DNA from: Lachnospiraceae bacterium
Lineage (GTDB): Bacteria; Bacillota; Clostridia; Lachnospirales; Lachnospiraceae
Direction: 5' to 3'
Assembly (NCBI GenBank): GCA_900757195.1
Contig: CAAEMZ010000025.1
Coordinates: forward strand, 1 to 62,771
DNA length: 62,771 bases
This document shows, in pieces, positions 41,131 through 51,280 of this stretch (its first letter is position 1; each line of letters starts with the position of its first letter). The notes under the pieces are model-generated. The model saw only the letters and a program-made list of their open reading frames with translations, had not been told where the DNA came from and did no database searches. A program made the position numbers and the translations under genes.

Positions 41131-43755
41131 GTGCCACCATTAACACCTATGATGCAGCAGTATGTAGAAACAAAGGAACAGTACAAGGACTGTATTTTAT
41201 TATACCGTCTCGGAGATTTTTATGAAATGTTTTTCGAGGATGCACTGATCGCCTCCAAGGTCCTGGAAATCACACTGACAGGAAAGGACTGCGGACAGGC
41301 GGAAAAGGCTCCGATGTGCGGCATTCCCCATCATGCTGTTGACAGTTATCTGAATAAATTAATCGACAAAGGCTATAAAGCGGCCATCTGCGAACAGGTT
41401 GAAGACCCGAAAACAGCCAAGGGAATCGTCAAACGCGAAGTGATCCGCATTGTCACTCCGGGAACCAATCTGAATATCCAGTCACTGGATGAAACAAAAA
41501 ACAACTATCTGATGTGTCTTTTTTATATGGATGACTGTTTCGGCATCAGCGTGGCGGATATTTCCACCGGCGATTATTATATGACGGAAGTGGACTCCGA
41601 TAAAAAGGTGATGGATGAAATCACCAAATACAGTCCGGCAGAAATTCTCTGCAACGATTACTTTCCGATGTGCGGCATGAATCTGGATGACATCGGCGAA
41701 AAGATGCACATCTCAGTTTCCATGCTGGAAAGCTGGTATTCCGACGAGGCGCTGTGCCGCCAGAAGTTAAAAGATCATTTTCACGTGTCGTCACTGGAAG
41801 GTCTCGGCCTGTCCGATTATCCGACGGGAACGATTGCTGCGGGCATGCTGCTTCAGTATCTTTATGAAACCCAGAAAAATGCGCTGCCTCAGATGACGAA
41901 AATCACCCCGTATCAGACCGAACGGTTCATGGTCCTGGATACGGCGACCCGAAGAAATCTTGAGCTTCTGGAGACCCTGCGTGAGAAGCAGAAGCGTGGC
42001 TCTCTGCTCTGGGTCCTTGATAAGACCAAAACCGCTATGGGCGCCCGCCTGCTGCGTACCTGCATCGAACAGCCCTTTCTCCAGAAGGAGCTGATCGAAC
42101 GGCGTCTGGAAAGTATCGAAGAATTAAATAACGATGTGATTACACGGGACGAAATCCGTGAATACTTAAATGCCATCTATGACCTTGAACGTCTGATGAG
42201 TAAAATCAGTTACAAATCCGCAAACCCAAGGGATCTGATCGCCTTTAAAAATTCCCTTTCCATGATTCCCCCAATCCGGTATCTGCTCCGGAATATGACA
42301 ACCCCGGACATGAAGGAAATCTATGAAGCCATGGATACGCTGGAAGATATTGCGGAAACCATTGAAAAATCCATTGAAGATGAACCGCCGATTTCGATCA
42401 AAGAGGGCGGTATTATAAAAACCGGATACCATGAAGCGGTCGACAAGTACCGCCATGCAAAAACCGAGGGCAAGCAGTGGCTGGCTCAGATGGAACAGAC
42501 CGAACGGGAGAATACCGGCATTAAAAATCTCCGTATTAAGTACAATAAAGTTTTCGGCTACTATCTGGAGGTGACCAACTCCTATAAAGATCTGGTGCCG
42601 GAAACATGGACCCGGAAACAGACGATGGCCAATGCAGAGCGGTATATTACCCCGGAACTTAAAGAACTGGAAGATGTGATTCTCGGTGCGGAGGAAAAGC
42701 TCTTTTCTCTGGAATACGATTTGTTCGCCATGATCCGCGACCAGATCGGCGGCGAAGTTAAACGGATCCAGCAGACCGCAAAGGCTCTGGCAAAGACAGA
42801 TGTCTATGCTTCTCTGGCCTATGTCGCTGAACGGAATCACTATGTCCGTCCAAAAATCAATGAAGACGGCATCATCGATATTAAAGGCGGCCGCCATCCG
42901 GTCGTCGAGCATATGATACCGAACGATGCCTTTGTGCCTAACGATACATGCCTGGATAATCACGAACGCCGGATTTCGATTATCACAGGGCCGAATATGG
43001 CCGGAAAATCCACCTATATGCGTCAGACCGCCCTGATCGTGCTGATGGCTCAGATGGGGTCCTTTGTCCCGGCAGCAGAAGCGGATATCGGTATTTCCGA
43101 CCGGATATTTACCCGTGTCGGCGCCTCCGATGACCTGGCCAGCGGACAGAGTACCTTCATGGTGGAAATGAACGAAGTGGCCAATATTTTAAGAAATGCA
43201 ACGAAAAACAGTCTCCTCATCCTGGATGAGATTGGCCGCGGAACGTCGACCTTTGACGGACTGAGTATTGCCTGGGCCGTGGTGGAACATATCAGCGACT
43301 GTGGAAAACTCGGGGCAAAAACACTTTTTGCCACCCACTATCATGAACTGACCGAACTGGAAGGACGGCTCCCCGGTGTCCATAATTACTGTATTGCGGT
43401 CAAAGAGCAGGGGGATGACATCATTTTCCTCCGTAAGATTATTCAGGGCGGCGCCGACCAGAGCTATGGCATCCAGGTGGCAAAGCTGGCGGGAATTCCT
43501 TCCTCCGTCATCGAACGGGCAAAGGAAATCGCGTCTCAGTTAAGCGATGCGGATATCGCATCGAAGGCCCGGGAAATCGCCATCGAAGAACCAAACCGGA
43601 TGGTACATGCACCGGAAGCTGTTCCGGAAGATTCCGCCGTAGGACCGGATCATCTGGTCATCGCCCAGATTGCAGCCCTGGACCTCGGCCGGCTGACGCC
43701 GCTGGAAGCGATCAATCTTTTATACCAGTATCAGGATGAACTAAAGAAACGGTGA
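41131..43755 (+). CDS. mutS: DNA mismatch repair protein MutS
   Basis: Recognises base mismatches and small loops and recruits MutL. The 874-residue protein has the mismatch-binding domain with the intercalating Phe region (RLGDFYEMFFEDA), connector, lever and clamp domains, and the C-terminal ATPase with Walker A GPNMAGKST near residue 620 and the Walker B/D-loop LLILDEIGRGTSTFDG. The start is GTG at 41131 with CGGAGGAAAC upstream. mutL follows after 4 bases. Confidence 0.98.
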   Translation: MPPLTPMMQQYVETKEQYKDCILLYRLGDFYEMFFEDALIASKVLEITLTGKDCGQAEKAPMCGIPHHAVDSYLNKLIDKGYKAAICEQVEDPKTAKGIVKREVIRIVTPGTNLNIQSLDETKNNYLMCLFYMDDCFGISVADISTGDYYMTEVDSDKKVMDEITKYSPAEILCNDYFPMCGMNLDDIGEKMHISVSMLESWYSDEALCRQKLKDHFHVSSLEGLGLSDYPTGTIAAGMLLQYLYETQKNALPQMTKITPYQTERFMVLDTATRRNLELLETLREKQKRGSLLWVLDKTKTAMGARLLRTCIEQPFLQKELIERRLESIEELNNDVITRDEIREYLNAIYDLERLMSKISYKSANPRDLIAFKNSLSMIPPIRYLLRNMTTPDMKEIYEAMDTLEDIAETIEKSIEDEPPISIKEGGIIKTGYHEAVDKYRHAKTEGKQWLAQMEQTERENTGIKNLRIKYNKVFGYYLEVTNSYKDLVPETWTRKQTMANAERYITPELKELEDVILGAEEKLFSLEYDLFAMIRDQIGGEVKRIQQTAKALAKTDVYASLAYVAERNHYVRPKINEDGIIDIKGGRHPVVEHMIPNDAFVPNDTCLDNHERRISIITGPNMAGKSTYMRQTALIVLMAQMGSFVPAAEADIGISDRIFTRVGASDDLASGQSTFMVEMNEVANILRNATKNSLLILDEIGRGTSTFDGLSIAWAVVEHISDCGKLGAKTLFATHYHELTELEGRLPGVHNYCIAVKEQGDDIIFLRKIIQGGADQSYGIQVAKLAGIPSSVIERAKEIASQLSDADIASKAREIAIEEPNRMVHAPEAVPEDSAVGPDHLVIAQIAALDLGRLTPLEAINLLYQYQDELKKR

Positions 43756-43759
43756 TAAC

Positions 43760-45724
43760 ATGGGAAAAATACAAGTATTAGATGGAGAAACCATTAATAA
43801 AATTGCCGCCGGAGAAGTGGTGGAACGGCCGTCCTCCGTTGTAAAGGAACTGGTGGAAAATGCCATCGATGCGGGAGCGACCGCCATCACTGCAGAAATA
43901 CAGGATGGAGGCACATCGCTGATTCGTATTACCGACAACGGCGGCGGCATGGAAAAAGAAGATATTTCTATGGCTTTTTTACGACATTCCACAAGCAAGA
44001 TCCGCAAAGCCGATGATCTGCAGACCATCGCCTCCCTTGGGTTCCGCGGCGAAGCGCTTTCCAGTATCTCTGCGGTATCTCAGGTCGAACTGCTGACCAA
44101 AACGCCCCATGCCATGCTCGGCTGCCGCTACCGGATTGCCGGGGGCATTGAGCAGTCGATAGAGGATATCGGCTGTCCTGACGGAACGACATTTATTGTC
44201 CGCCAGCTTTTCTATAATACGCCGGCACGCCGGAAATTTTTAAAATCCAATATGACGGAAGCCGGATATATCAGTGATCTGATGGCGCGGCTTGCCATGT
44301 CCCATCCGGAGATTTCATTTAAATTTATTAATAACCGTCAGAACCGGCTGCATACCTCCGGCAACGGACGTTTAAAAGACATTCTTTATCATATTTACGG
44401 ACGGGAGATTTCGGCAGGACTGCTTCCTGTCGATGCCGAAGAAAACGGCGTCCATATGACGGGCCTTATCGGAAAGCCCATCATCAGCCGTGGAAACCGG
44501 ACCTATGAAAATTATTTCATTAACGGAAGATATATTAAGAGCCCGGTCATCACCCAGGCCATCGAAGATGCTTATAAAACCTTTACCATGGTGCATAAAT
44601 TTCCTTTTGCAGTCCTCCATTTTACCCTGGATACGAAGGATCTGGATGTCAATGTCCATCCAACCAAAATGGAAGTGCGATTCAGCCACGGCCAGGAGCT
44701 GTACCATTTTGTCTATACAGCGCTCCGAAAGGTTTTACTCGGAAGAGAACTGATCCCGGAAGTGACAACGGACCGCCGGAAAGAAGCGGGCAAATTGCCG
44801 CCCGCCCCGAAAACAGCTTTTCCGGAACCTTTTGAAAAGCAGCGGATGACCGAAGTCCGGGACAAAACCGGACCTGCTGTCTGCCTGGGAACGACCGCTG
44901 AAAAAAACGAAGTTCACCAAAAACCGGAAATGCTCCGAAAACCGGACGTTCTCCGGAAACCGGAAATAAAAACAGCCGAAGAAACGGAGATCCGTCGCCA
45001 TCAAAAGCCGACTGTCAAAAAGCCGGACGTAAAAACCGGGATGGAAACATCGGTTCTCAGAAAACCGGAAGTTCCCGCACCCGCCCGGATTCGTGAAAAT
45101 ACCCAGTACGAACTTTTTGAAACCGGTCTTCTGACTGAGGAAGCCCGGATTCGCCATAAACTGGTGGGACAGGTCTTTGACACCTACTGGATTGTGGAGT
45201 ATGATGGCAAAATGTTTATTATCGATCAGCATGCGGCCCACGAAAAAGTGCTTTATGAAAAGCTGATGAAACGGTTTAAAACAAACCGGCCCGCCATTCA
45301 GATGGTTCAGCCGCCGATTATTCTGAGCCTGTCGATGGCTGAAATAACGCTTCTGGACACGTATAAAGAAGATTTTCGGAAAATGGGCTTTGAATTTGAA
45401 TCCTTCGGCGGAAAGGATATGACTCTGAGAGGTGTTCCGTCGGATTTATACGGTTTTACCGGAAAAGAAATGATCCTGGAACTTCTGGATGGTCTTTCCG
45501 GTGAAGCAGACCGGATACGTACCGACGCCATTGGTGATAAAATCGCCACAATGGCCTGCAAAGCCGCCGTCAAAGGAAATATGCGGATTTCTCCGAAGGA
45601 GGCCGACGCCCTGATTGAAGAACTCCTGAAAGCGGAAAATCCATACACCTGTCCCCACGGACGCCCGACGATTATTTCAATGACAAAGACCGAGCTTGAA
45701 AAAAAATTCAAGCGTATTGTCTGA
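43760..45724 (+). CDS. mutL: DNA mismatch repair protein MutL
   Basis: GHKL ATPase and endonuclease acting with MutS. The N-terminal ATPase motifs are VKELVENAIDAGA, DNGGGM and LGFRGEALSSI. The C-terminal domain holds the endonuclease motif DQHAAHEKVLYE (about residues 489-500), ATMACKAAVKGN and CPHGRPTII, as in species without MutH. The linker (about residues 385-440) is unusual: six short repeats of the type RKPEV/KKPDV, with alternating Lys-Pro-acid, making a charged, flexible tether. 654 residues, a normal length. Confidence 0.97.
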   Translation: MGKIQVLDGETINKIAAGEVVERPSSVVKELVENAIDAGATAITAEIQDGGTSLIRITDNGGGMEKEDISMAFLRHSTSKIRKADDLQTIASLGFRGEALSSISAVSQVELLTKTPHAMLGCRYRIAGGIEQSIEDIGCPDGTTFIVRQLFYNTPARRKFLKSNMTEAGYISDLMARLAMSHPEISFKFINNRQNRLHTSGNGRLKDILYHIYGREISAGLLPVDAEENGVHMTGLIGKPIISRGNRTYENYFINGRYIKSPVITQAIEDAYKTFTMVHKFPFAVLHFTLDTKDLDVNVHPTKMEVRFSHGQELYHFVYTALRKVLLGRELIPEVTTDRRKEAGKLPPAPKTAFPEPFEKQRMTEVRDKTGPAVCLGTTAEKNEVHQKPEMLRKPDVLRKPEIKTAEETEIRRHQKPTVKKPDVKTGMETSVLRKPEVPAPARIRENTQYELFETGLLTEEARIRHKLVGQVFDTYWIVEYDGKMFIIDQHAAHEKVLYEKLMKRFKTNRPAIQMVQPPIILSLSMAEITLLDTYKEDFRKMGFEFESFGGKDMTLRGVPSDLYGFTGKEMILELLDGLSGEADRIRTDAIGDKIATMACKAAVKGNMRISPKEADALIEELLKAENPYTCPHGRPTIISMTKTELEKKFKRIV

Positions 45725-45745
45725 CAGATACGAGGTAACTGACGT

Positions 45746-46702
45746 ATGAAACCTTTAATTATTTTAACAGGTCCGACGGCTGTCGGAAAAACAGAATTAT
45801 CGATTGCCCTGGCAAAAGCCGTCAACGGTGAAATTATTTCTGCCGACTCCATGCAGGTCTACAGGCACATGGACATCGGGACGGCAAAGATCACCCCGGA
45901 AGAGATGCAGGGCGTGCCCCATCATCTGATTGATATTCTGGAACCGGATACGGCATTTAATGTCGCTATGTTCCAGAAACTGGCCAAAGAAGCTATGGAA
46001 GGTATTTATGCCCGGGGACGGATTCCTGTTGTCGTCGGCGGCACCGGATTTTATATTCAGGCGCTGCTCTATGATATTGATTTTTCCGAAGAAAATGAAG
46101 ATATGTCGATTCGAAATGCCCTGGAAGCTCTGGCAGAAACGCGGGGCGCCGAATATCTCCACGAAGAACTCGCCCGGGTGGACCCGGAATCCGCAGAGCA
46201 GATTCATGCCAATAATGTCAAACGAGTGATCCGTGCCCTGGAATATTACCGGATGCACGGTGAAAAAATTTCCATGCATAATGAAAATGAACGGCAGAAG
46301 ACGTCGCCCTATGACTTTTTCTATTTTGTTCTGACCCATGACCGTCAGGTCCTTTATGACCGGATTGAAAAGCGCATCGACCTTATGCTCCGTCAGGGAC
46401 TGGTTGAAGAAGTCCGTGGTCTGATGGCAAAGGGCTATGATAAAAACCTGGTCTCTATGCAGGGGCTTGGATATAAAGAAATCATTCCTTATCTGAATGG
46501 CGAATGTTCCCTGGATGAGGCTGTTTATATTCTTAAAAGAGACACCCGGCATTTTGCCAAGCGTCAGTTGACATGGTTTCGCCGGGAGAGGGATGTCCGC
46601 TGGCTGGACAAAAGCCGGACGACCTCTGAAAATGAAATTTTAAATGAAATATTAAATACAATACACAGAGAATGGAGTTTTACAAATGAAAGAAATGTAT
46701 AA
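45746..46702 (+). CDS. miaA: tRNA dimethylallyltransferase MiaA
   Basis: Transfers an isopentenyl group from DMAPP to A37 of tRNAs, creating the substrate of MiaB (gene at 25909-27324). The 318-residue protein has the P-loop GPTAVGKTELS, the DSMQVYRHMDIGTAK block and the active-site segment VVGGTGFYIQALL. It lies 21 bases after mutL, the common mutS-mutL-miaA order in Firmicutes, and overlaps the next gene by 17 bases. Confidence 0.97.
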   Translation: MKPLIILTGPTAVGKTELSIALAKAVNGEIISADSMQVYRHMDIGTAKITPEEMQGVPHHLIDILEPDTAFNVAMFQKLAKEAMEGIYARGRIPVVVGGTGFYIQALLYDIDFSEENEDMSIRNALEALAETRGAEYLHEELARVDPESAEQIHANNVKRVIRALEYYRMHGEKISMHNENERQKTSPYDFFYFVLTHDRQVLYDRIEKRIDLMLRQGLVEEVRGLMAKGYDKNLVSMQGLGYKEIIPYLNGECSLDEAVYILKRDTRHFAKRQLTWFRRERDVRWLDKSRTTSENEILNEILNTIHREWSFTNERNV

Positions 46703-47978
46703 AAACGCGGGAATCCTGCCGGAAGTTTATGATTTTTGCGACGCTGTCATAAAAAGTCTGGAGGACCGGTTTAAAGCGATCGATGCGGTGGCTGAATATA
46801 ACCAGATGAAAGTCGTCATGGCCATGCAGGCCAATAAAGTGAGCGCTGAGTGTTTTCAGCCATCCTCCGGTTACGGCTATGATGATTACGGACGGGATAC
46901 GCTTGAAAAGGTCTATGCCCATATCTTTCATACGGAAGATGCGCTGGTCCGTCCCCACATTACCTGCGGTACCCACGCACTGACGATTGCCCTGTCCGGA
47001 AATTTAAGACCGGGCGATGAACTTCTTTCACCTGTGGGAAAACCTTATGATACCCTTGAGGGCGTCATTGGAATCCGCCCGCAGACCGGTTCTCTGGCCG
47101 AATACGGTGTCACCTACCGCCAGGTAGACCTTCTGGAAAACGGTGATTTTGACTATGATAATATCCGAAAAGCGATCAATGAACGGACAAAGCTGGTGAC
47201 GATCCAGCGTTCCAAAGGCTATCAGACACGGCCGACGCTTTCCGTAAAACGTATTGGCGAGCTGATCCATTTTGTAAAATCCATCAAACCGGATGTCATC
47301 TGCATGGTTGATAACTGCTACGGTGAATTTGTTGAAACCATCGAACCGACAGATGTTGGCGCCGATATGTGTGTCGGCTCCCTGATTAAAAATCCGGGCG
47401 GCGGTCTGGCTCCGATCGGCGGTTATATCGTCGGCAAAAAAGAATGTGTTGAACGGGCGGCCTTTCGTCTGACCGCACCGGGCCTCGGAAAAGAGCTCGG
47501 CGCCAGCCTCGGCGTAAACCAGGCCTTTTATCAGGGACTGTTTCTGGCGCCTCAGGTCGTTTCCGGCGCATTAAAAGGCGCCATTTTCGCAGCAAACATC
47601 TACGAAAAGCTTGGCTTTGAAGTTGTTCCGAACAGCACCGAATCCCGCCATGATATTATTCAGGCCGTTGTCCTTGGAAGTCCGGAGGGCGTTATTAAAT
47701 TCTGTAAAGGTATTCAGGCCGCCGCTCCGGTGGACAGTTTTGCAGACCCGGAACCATGGGCCATGCCGGGCTACGACAGCGATGTCATCATGGCTGCCGG
47801 CGCCTTTGTTCAGGGCTCATCCATTGAACTGAGCGCCGACGGACCGATCAAACCGCCTTATGCCGTATACTTTCAGGGCGGCATCACCTGGTATCATTCC
47901 AAGTTCGGAATCATGATGTCTCTGGAAAAACTGGTGGAGAGCGGTATTATCCGGAAGGCAGCGTTAATCACAGAATAG
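46686..47978 (+). CDS. Methionine gamma-lyase family (YnbB-like) PLP protein
   Basis: A 430-residue PLP-dependent protein of the family once called aluminium resistance protein (YnbB, Met_gamma_lyase), commonly located beside miaA/hfq in Firmicutes. The PLP-binding Lys is likely in GSLIKNPGGGLAPIGGYI, with the preceding Asp in CMVDNCYGEF. SGYGYDDYGRDTLEKVYA is a family signature. The real reaction is not well established. It overlaps miaA and ends before a terminator, closing the mutS operon. Confidence 0.92.
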   Translation: MKEMYKNAGILPEVYDFCDAVIKSLEDRFKAIDAVAEYNQMKVVMAMQANKVSAECFQPSSGYGYDDYGRDTLEKVYAHIFHTEDALVRPHITCGTHALTIALSGNLRPGDELLSPVGKPYDTLEGVIGIRPQTGSLAEYGVTYRQVDLLENGDFDYDNIRKAINERTKLVTIQRSKGYQTRPTLSVKRIGELIHFVKSIKPDVICMVDNCYGEFVETIEPTDVGADMCVGSLIKNPGGGLAPIGGYIVGKKECVERAAFRLTAPGLGKELGASLGVNQAFYQGLFLAPQVVSGALKGAIFAANIYEKLGFEVVPNSTESRHDIIQAVVLGSPEGVIKFCKGIQAAAPVDSFADPEPWAMPGYDSDVIMAAGAFVQGSSIELSADGPIKPPYAVYFQGGITWYHSKFGIMMSLEKLVESGIIRKAALITE

Positions 47979-48010
47979 TCACAAAATATTCATAGAATAA
48001 AAGGTATACA

Positions 48011-48059
48011 AGGTACACAATTTATGATAGTATAAATTAGTGTACCTGTTTACTTTTTG
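48011..48059 (+). terminator. Terminator of the mutS-miaA operon
   Basis: A 15-base-pair stem with one unpaired base: AGGTACACAATTTAT (48011-48025) with the complementary arm 48032-48047, loop of 6 bases and a T-rich tail GTTTACTTTTTG. The stem is AT-rich, so efficiency is uncertain. Confidence 0.65.
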
Positions 48060-48118
48060 AGTTTACAGTAACAATATTATGTAAAGCAATCGCCTTTAAA
48101 ATAAAGAAAGGTGATTCG

Positions 48119-48832
48119 ATGAAAACAAAAAAATTATTGATTTCAGAAATGCCGGAACAGGAACGTCCGCGGGAGAAGTGCGCCTTATTAGGCCCGGAAA
48201 AACTATCCGATGGGGAGCTGCTTGCTCTGGTTTTACGTACGGGCACACGAAATCAGAGCGCTCTGGCTCTGGCCGATGAAATACTGGGCGGCGGCGGCCT
48301 GGAAAAGCTCTATCATTTATCCGAAAAAGACCTGCTGGCGATTCGCGGAATCGGCAGGGCAAAGTCTTCTCAGCTTCTGGCGATCGCCGAGCTTTCCATA
48401 CGGCTTTCGAAGCTTGAATTTCGTGAGAAGCTGTCCTACCGTTCGCCCTACACGATTGCCCGGTACTACATGGCCGAATTCCGTTCATACCGTCAGGAAC
48501 ATCTGATGATGATGATGTTTGATGCCAGAAGCCACCGGATCGGCGAGCAGCTCATTTCCAAGGGAACGGTCAATGGTTCTATGGCCGAGCCCCGTGAGAT
48601 TTTCGTTGAAGCCCTCCGCAGAAATGCGGTTTACATTGTTTTAATCCATAATCATCCCAGCGGCGATACAACGCCAAGTCCGGATGATCTGTCGGTGACA
48701 CAGCGGATTTATGAAGCCGGAAATTTAATCGGCATCCATTTGATGGACCATATTATTGTGGCCGGCGACAAATATATAAGTTTAAAAGCTGAGGGCTGTA
48801 TTCCCTTTCAGAAACAGTCCGATTCAGTTTGA
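48119..48832 (+). CDS. radC: RadC-family JAB domain protein
   Basis: A 237-residue protein of the RadC/UPF0758 family with an N-terminal helix-hairpin-helix-like region (LLAIRGIGRAKSSQLLA) and a JAB/MPN metalloprotease-like domain with the motif HNHPSGDTTPSPDD. Despite its name, a role in DNA repair is not supported; its function is unsettled. In Firmicutes it commonly precedes mreB, as here (15-base gap). Confidence 0.95.
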   Translation: MKTKKLLISEMPEQERPREKCALLGPEKLSDGELLALVLRTGTRNQSALALADEILGGGGLEKLYHLSEKDLLAIRGIGRAKSSQLLAIAELSIRLSKLEFREKLSYRSPYTIARYYMAEFRSYRQEHLMMMMFDARSHRIGEQLISKGTVNGSMAEPREIFVEALRRNAVYIVLIHNHPSGDTTPSPDDLSVTQRIYEAGNLIGIHLMDHIIVAGDKYISLKAEGCIPFQKQSDSV

Positions 48833-48847
48833 TGAAAGGAGAATTCC

Positions 48848-49870
48848 ATGGCTGTACAGAAATATGGTCTGGATTTAGGAACAGGAACCATTAAAGTTTA
48901 TAAGGAAGGTCAGGGAACTGTTCTGAAAGAAAAAAACAGGATTGCCATCCGGAAAAAAACCGAACTGGTCGCTTTTGGTGATGAAGCTTATGCCTTGTAT
49001 GAACGGTCTCCCGGAAATATACGTATCGACTGCCCGGTGAAAAACGGGGTTATCGGCAGCCTTCATGATATGCAGGTTCTCCTGGATATGTTTTTGAAAA
49101 AAATTAAATGCACCAACGGTTTTGTCCGGAGCAATGTTTTCTATTTTGCCGTGCCTTCACAGATTACCGAAGTGGAGAAACGGGCTTTTTTCGATTTAGC
49201 CCTTGGCTCTGAATTCCGGACCAAAGATTTATACATCGTTGAAAAACCGGTGGCCGCCGCTCTGGGAGAGGGGATTGATGTTTCACATACCCCGGGAACC
49301 CTTATTGTTGATTTTGGTGCGGACACCGTCGAGATTTCTGTTTTGGCTCAGGGAGGCGTGGTCACCAGCCGGCTTCTGAAAATCGGCGGCAATACGATGA
49401 ATGAAGTCATCTGTGAATCTGTCAAAGAAAAATGCCGGCTTTTGATCGGCATGAAGACGGCGGAAACCTTAAAGCTGGAACTTGGTTCTGCCTTAAACAC
49501 TGTTTCATCCAGTAAAAACATCCTCGGAAGGGATATGATTTCAGGCCTGCCTGCCGAAGTCTCCGTTTCTTCAAAGATCGTCTGCGAACCGATTCAGGAG
49601 CTTTTGCACCGGGTTATTTATAAAATTAACGGTATTTTTGAACACACGCCGCCGGAAGTGCTTCGTTCCATTCAAAACGGCGGTATGATCGTTACCGGCG
49701 AAGGCAGCCGTCTGTCCAACCTCCGGATGTATCTGGAGCGGGAGCTTGGTATTCCCGTCGTCATGTCGGAATCTCCGGATGAGAGTGTTGTCCGCGGGCT
49801 CGGAGCCATTATGGCCCAGCCGAAGCTTTCCGGTATGGCCTTTTCCGTCAAAGAAGCAATATTTAGTTAA
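48848..49870 (+). CDS. mreB: Rod shape-determining protein, MreB family
   Basis: A bacterial actin that directs lateral cell wall synthesis. The 340-residue protein has the actin-fold phosphate motifs DLGTGTIKVY (phosphate 1) and LIVDFGADTVEISVLAQGG (phosphate 2), the connector FVEKPVAAALGEG-like segment and the adenosine motif MIVTGEGSRL. It is more divergent than typical MreB, for example the N-terminal loop EGQGTVLKEKNRIAIRK, and may be an Mbl/MreB-type paralogue. It heads mreB-mreC-mreD-PBP2. Confidence 0.9.
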   Translation: MAVQKYGLDLGTGTIKVYKEGQGTVLKEKNRIAIRKKTELVAFGDEAYALYERSPGNIRIDCPVKNGVIGSLHDMQVLLDMFLKKIKCTNGFVRSNVFYFAVPSQITEVEKRAFFDLALGSEFRTKDLYIVEKPVAAALGEGIDVSHTPGTLIVDFGADTVEISVLAQGGVVTSRLLKIGGNTMNEVICESVKEKCRLLIGMKTAETLKLELGSALNTVSSSKNILGRDMISGLPAEVSVSSKIVCEPIQELLHRVIYKINGIFEHTPPEVLRSIQNGGMIVTGEGSRLSNLRMYLERELGIPVVMSESPDESVVRGLGAIMAQPKLSGMAFSVKEAIFS

Positions 49871-49884
49871 AGAAGGTTACACCC

Positions 49885-50766
49885 ATGAATAAACATAAAA
49901 AGAAACCGATGAAGCCGCGGTACATTTTATGGCTGATTATTATCCTGTGTCTGGTTTTTATCGGCGTCAGCCTGAATAATAACGGTGAAAAACTCAGCAT
50001 ACAAAAAGGCATCAGCGCCTTTCTTCTTCCTATGGAAAAAGGGCTGAACAGTATGGGCCAGTGGGTTGGCGAACAGAAGGAGCACAGCCGCTCCGTCAAT
50101 GACCTTCTGGAAGAAAATGAAAATCTGGAACGGGAGATTGACCAGCTCAACGCCAAAATCTCCTCCATGGAAAATAATCTTTCGGAGCTGGAATCTCTCA
50201 GGGAACTTCTCAAAATGAAAGAAGTCTACCCGGACTATGAGATGGTCGGCGCCCGGATCATCAGTAAAGAAGCCGGAAACTGGTACCACAGTTTCATTAT
50301 TGATAAAGGAAGCAATGACGGCATCAAAAAGGATATGAACGTCATCTATGACAATGGACTTGCAGGGATCGTTACCGATGTTTCTGCAACAAATGCCACC
50401 GTCCGCGCCATTATCGACGATACGAGCAGTGTGAGCGGTATGCTTTCAAAATCCACAGAGCTCTGTATTGTCAATGGTGATCTGAAGCTTTATCAGGAGG
50501 GACTTCTGGATGTGGAAATGATCGCCAAAGATGCCCAGGTCACTGCCGGTGATGAAGTTGTCACCTCCTACATCAGTGATAAATATCTTCCGGGACTGGT
50601 CATCGGATATATCAGCGATGTTCAGATGGACAGCTCAAATCTCTCGCAGAATGCAAAAATTACACCAAAGGTCAGCTTTGACAATATTACCAGCGTTATG
50701 GTCATCACCCAGTTAAAAGCAGATCTGGTTGCTTCTGAAACAGAAGCCGAAGAGGGGGAATCCTAA
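49885..50766 (+). CDS. mreC: Rod shape-determining protein MreC
   Basis: A 293-residue single-pass membrane protein of the elongasome. After a basic N-terminus, residues about 12-30 cross the membrane; residues 65-105 form a coiled coil (LLEENENLEREIDQLNAKIS), and the extracellular beta-domain contains KGSNDGIKKDMNVI and GLAGIVTDVSATNATV. It links MreB to the wall-synthesising enzymes. mreD follows after 1 base. Confidence 0.94.
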   Translation: MNKHKKKPMKPRYILWLIIILCLVFIGVSLNNNGEKLSIQKGISAFLLPMEKGLNSMGQWVGEQKEHSRSVNDLLEENENLEREIDQLNAKISSMENNLSELESLRELLKMKEVYPDYEMVGARIISKEAGNWYHSFIIDKGSNDGIKKDMNVIYDNGLAGIVTDVSATNATVRAIIDDTSSVSGMLSKSTELCIVNGDLKLYQEGLLDVEMIAKDAQVTAGDEVVTSYISDKYLPGLVIGYISDVQMDSSNLSQNAKITPKVSFDNITSVMVITQLKADLVASETEAEEGES

Positions 50767-50767
50767 G

Positions 50768-51280
50768 ATGCGGCGTTTTCTATGTTACGTTGTCATGATC
50801 GTTCTCGTATTTTTTATCCAGACCGGTATTTTTACCCAGCTGCCCCTCGGGGGCATTGTGCCGAATCTGTTTATCATCTGCACAGCCTCTATCGGGATGC
50901 TTCGCGGAAAAGCCGAAGGCTGTCTTGTGGGATTTTTCTTCGGAATACTGATGGATACGCTGTTCTCAGGATATTTCGGATTTTATGCCCTTATTTTTTC
51001 CGTCATCGGCTACCTGACCGGCTATATTAAACAGATTTTTTATGAAGAAGATATGACCCTCCCGATTGTTATGATCGGCGCTGCGGATATTCTCTATGGT
51101 ATCATTGTTTATCTCTGTACCTTTCTTACCCGCGGCCGTATGGATTTTTTATATTATTTCAGAAAAATTATCCTTCCGGAAATGGTCTACACACTGATTA
51201 TTGCTGTATTTTTATATCGGCTGTTCAGTTGGATCAACCGGAAGATTGAGATTAAAGGAAGTGAAAACCGTATTGATTAA
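50768..51280 (+). CDS. mreD: Rod shape-determining protein MreD
   Basis: A 170-residue membrane protein with about five hydrophobic segments, in the position and of the size of MreD. The stretch LPLGGIVPNLFIICTASIGM and GFFFGILMDTLFSGYFGFYA fit the family. The ATG at 50768 follows the mreC stop by one base with GAGGGGGA upstream inside mreC; an earlier in-frame TTG is not needed. The 3' end overlaps the PBP2 start. Confidence 0.92.
   Translation: MRRFLCYVVMIVLVFFIQTGIFTQLPLGGIVPNLFIICTASIGMLRGKAEGCLVGFFFGILMDTLFSGYFGFYALIFSVIGYLTGYIKQIFYEEDMTLPIVMIGAADILYGIIVYLCTFLTRGRMDFLYYFRKIILPEMVYTLIIAVFLYRLFSWINRKIEIKGSENRID

Noticed and set aside
47979..48118. SOS (LexA-type) box before radC.
   Set aside because: The palindrome at 48011-48047 is an AT-rich terminator-like hairpin; it does not match the Gram-positive LexA site, and radC is not otherwise tied to repair here.
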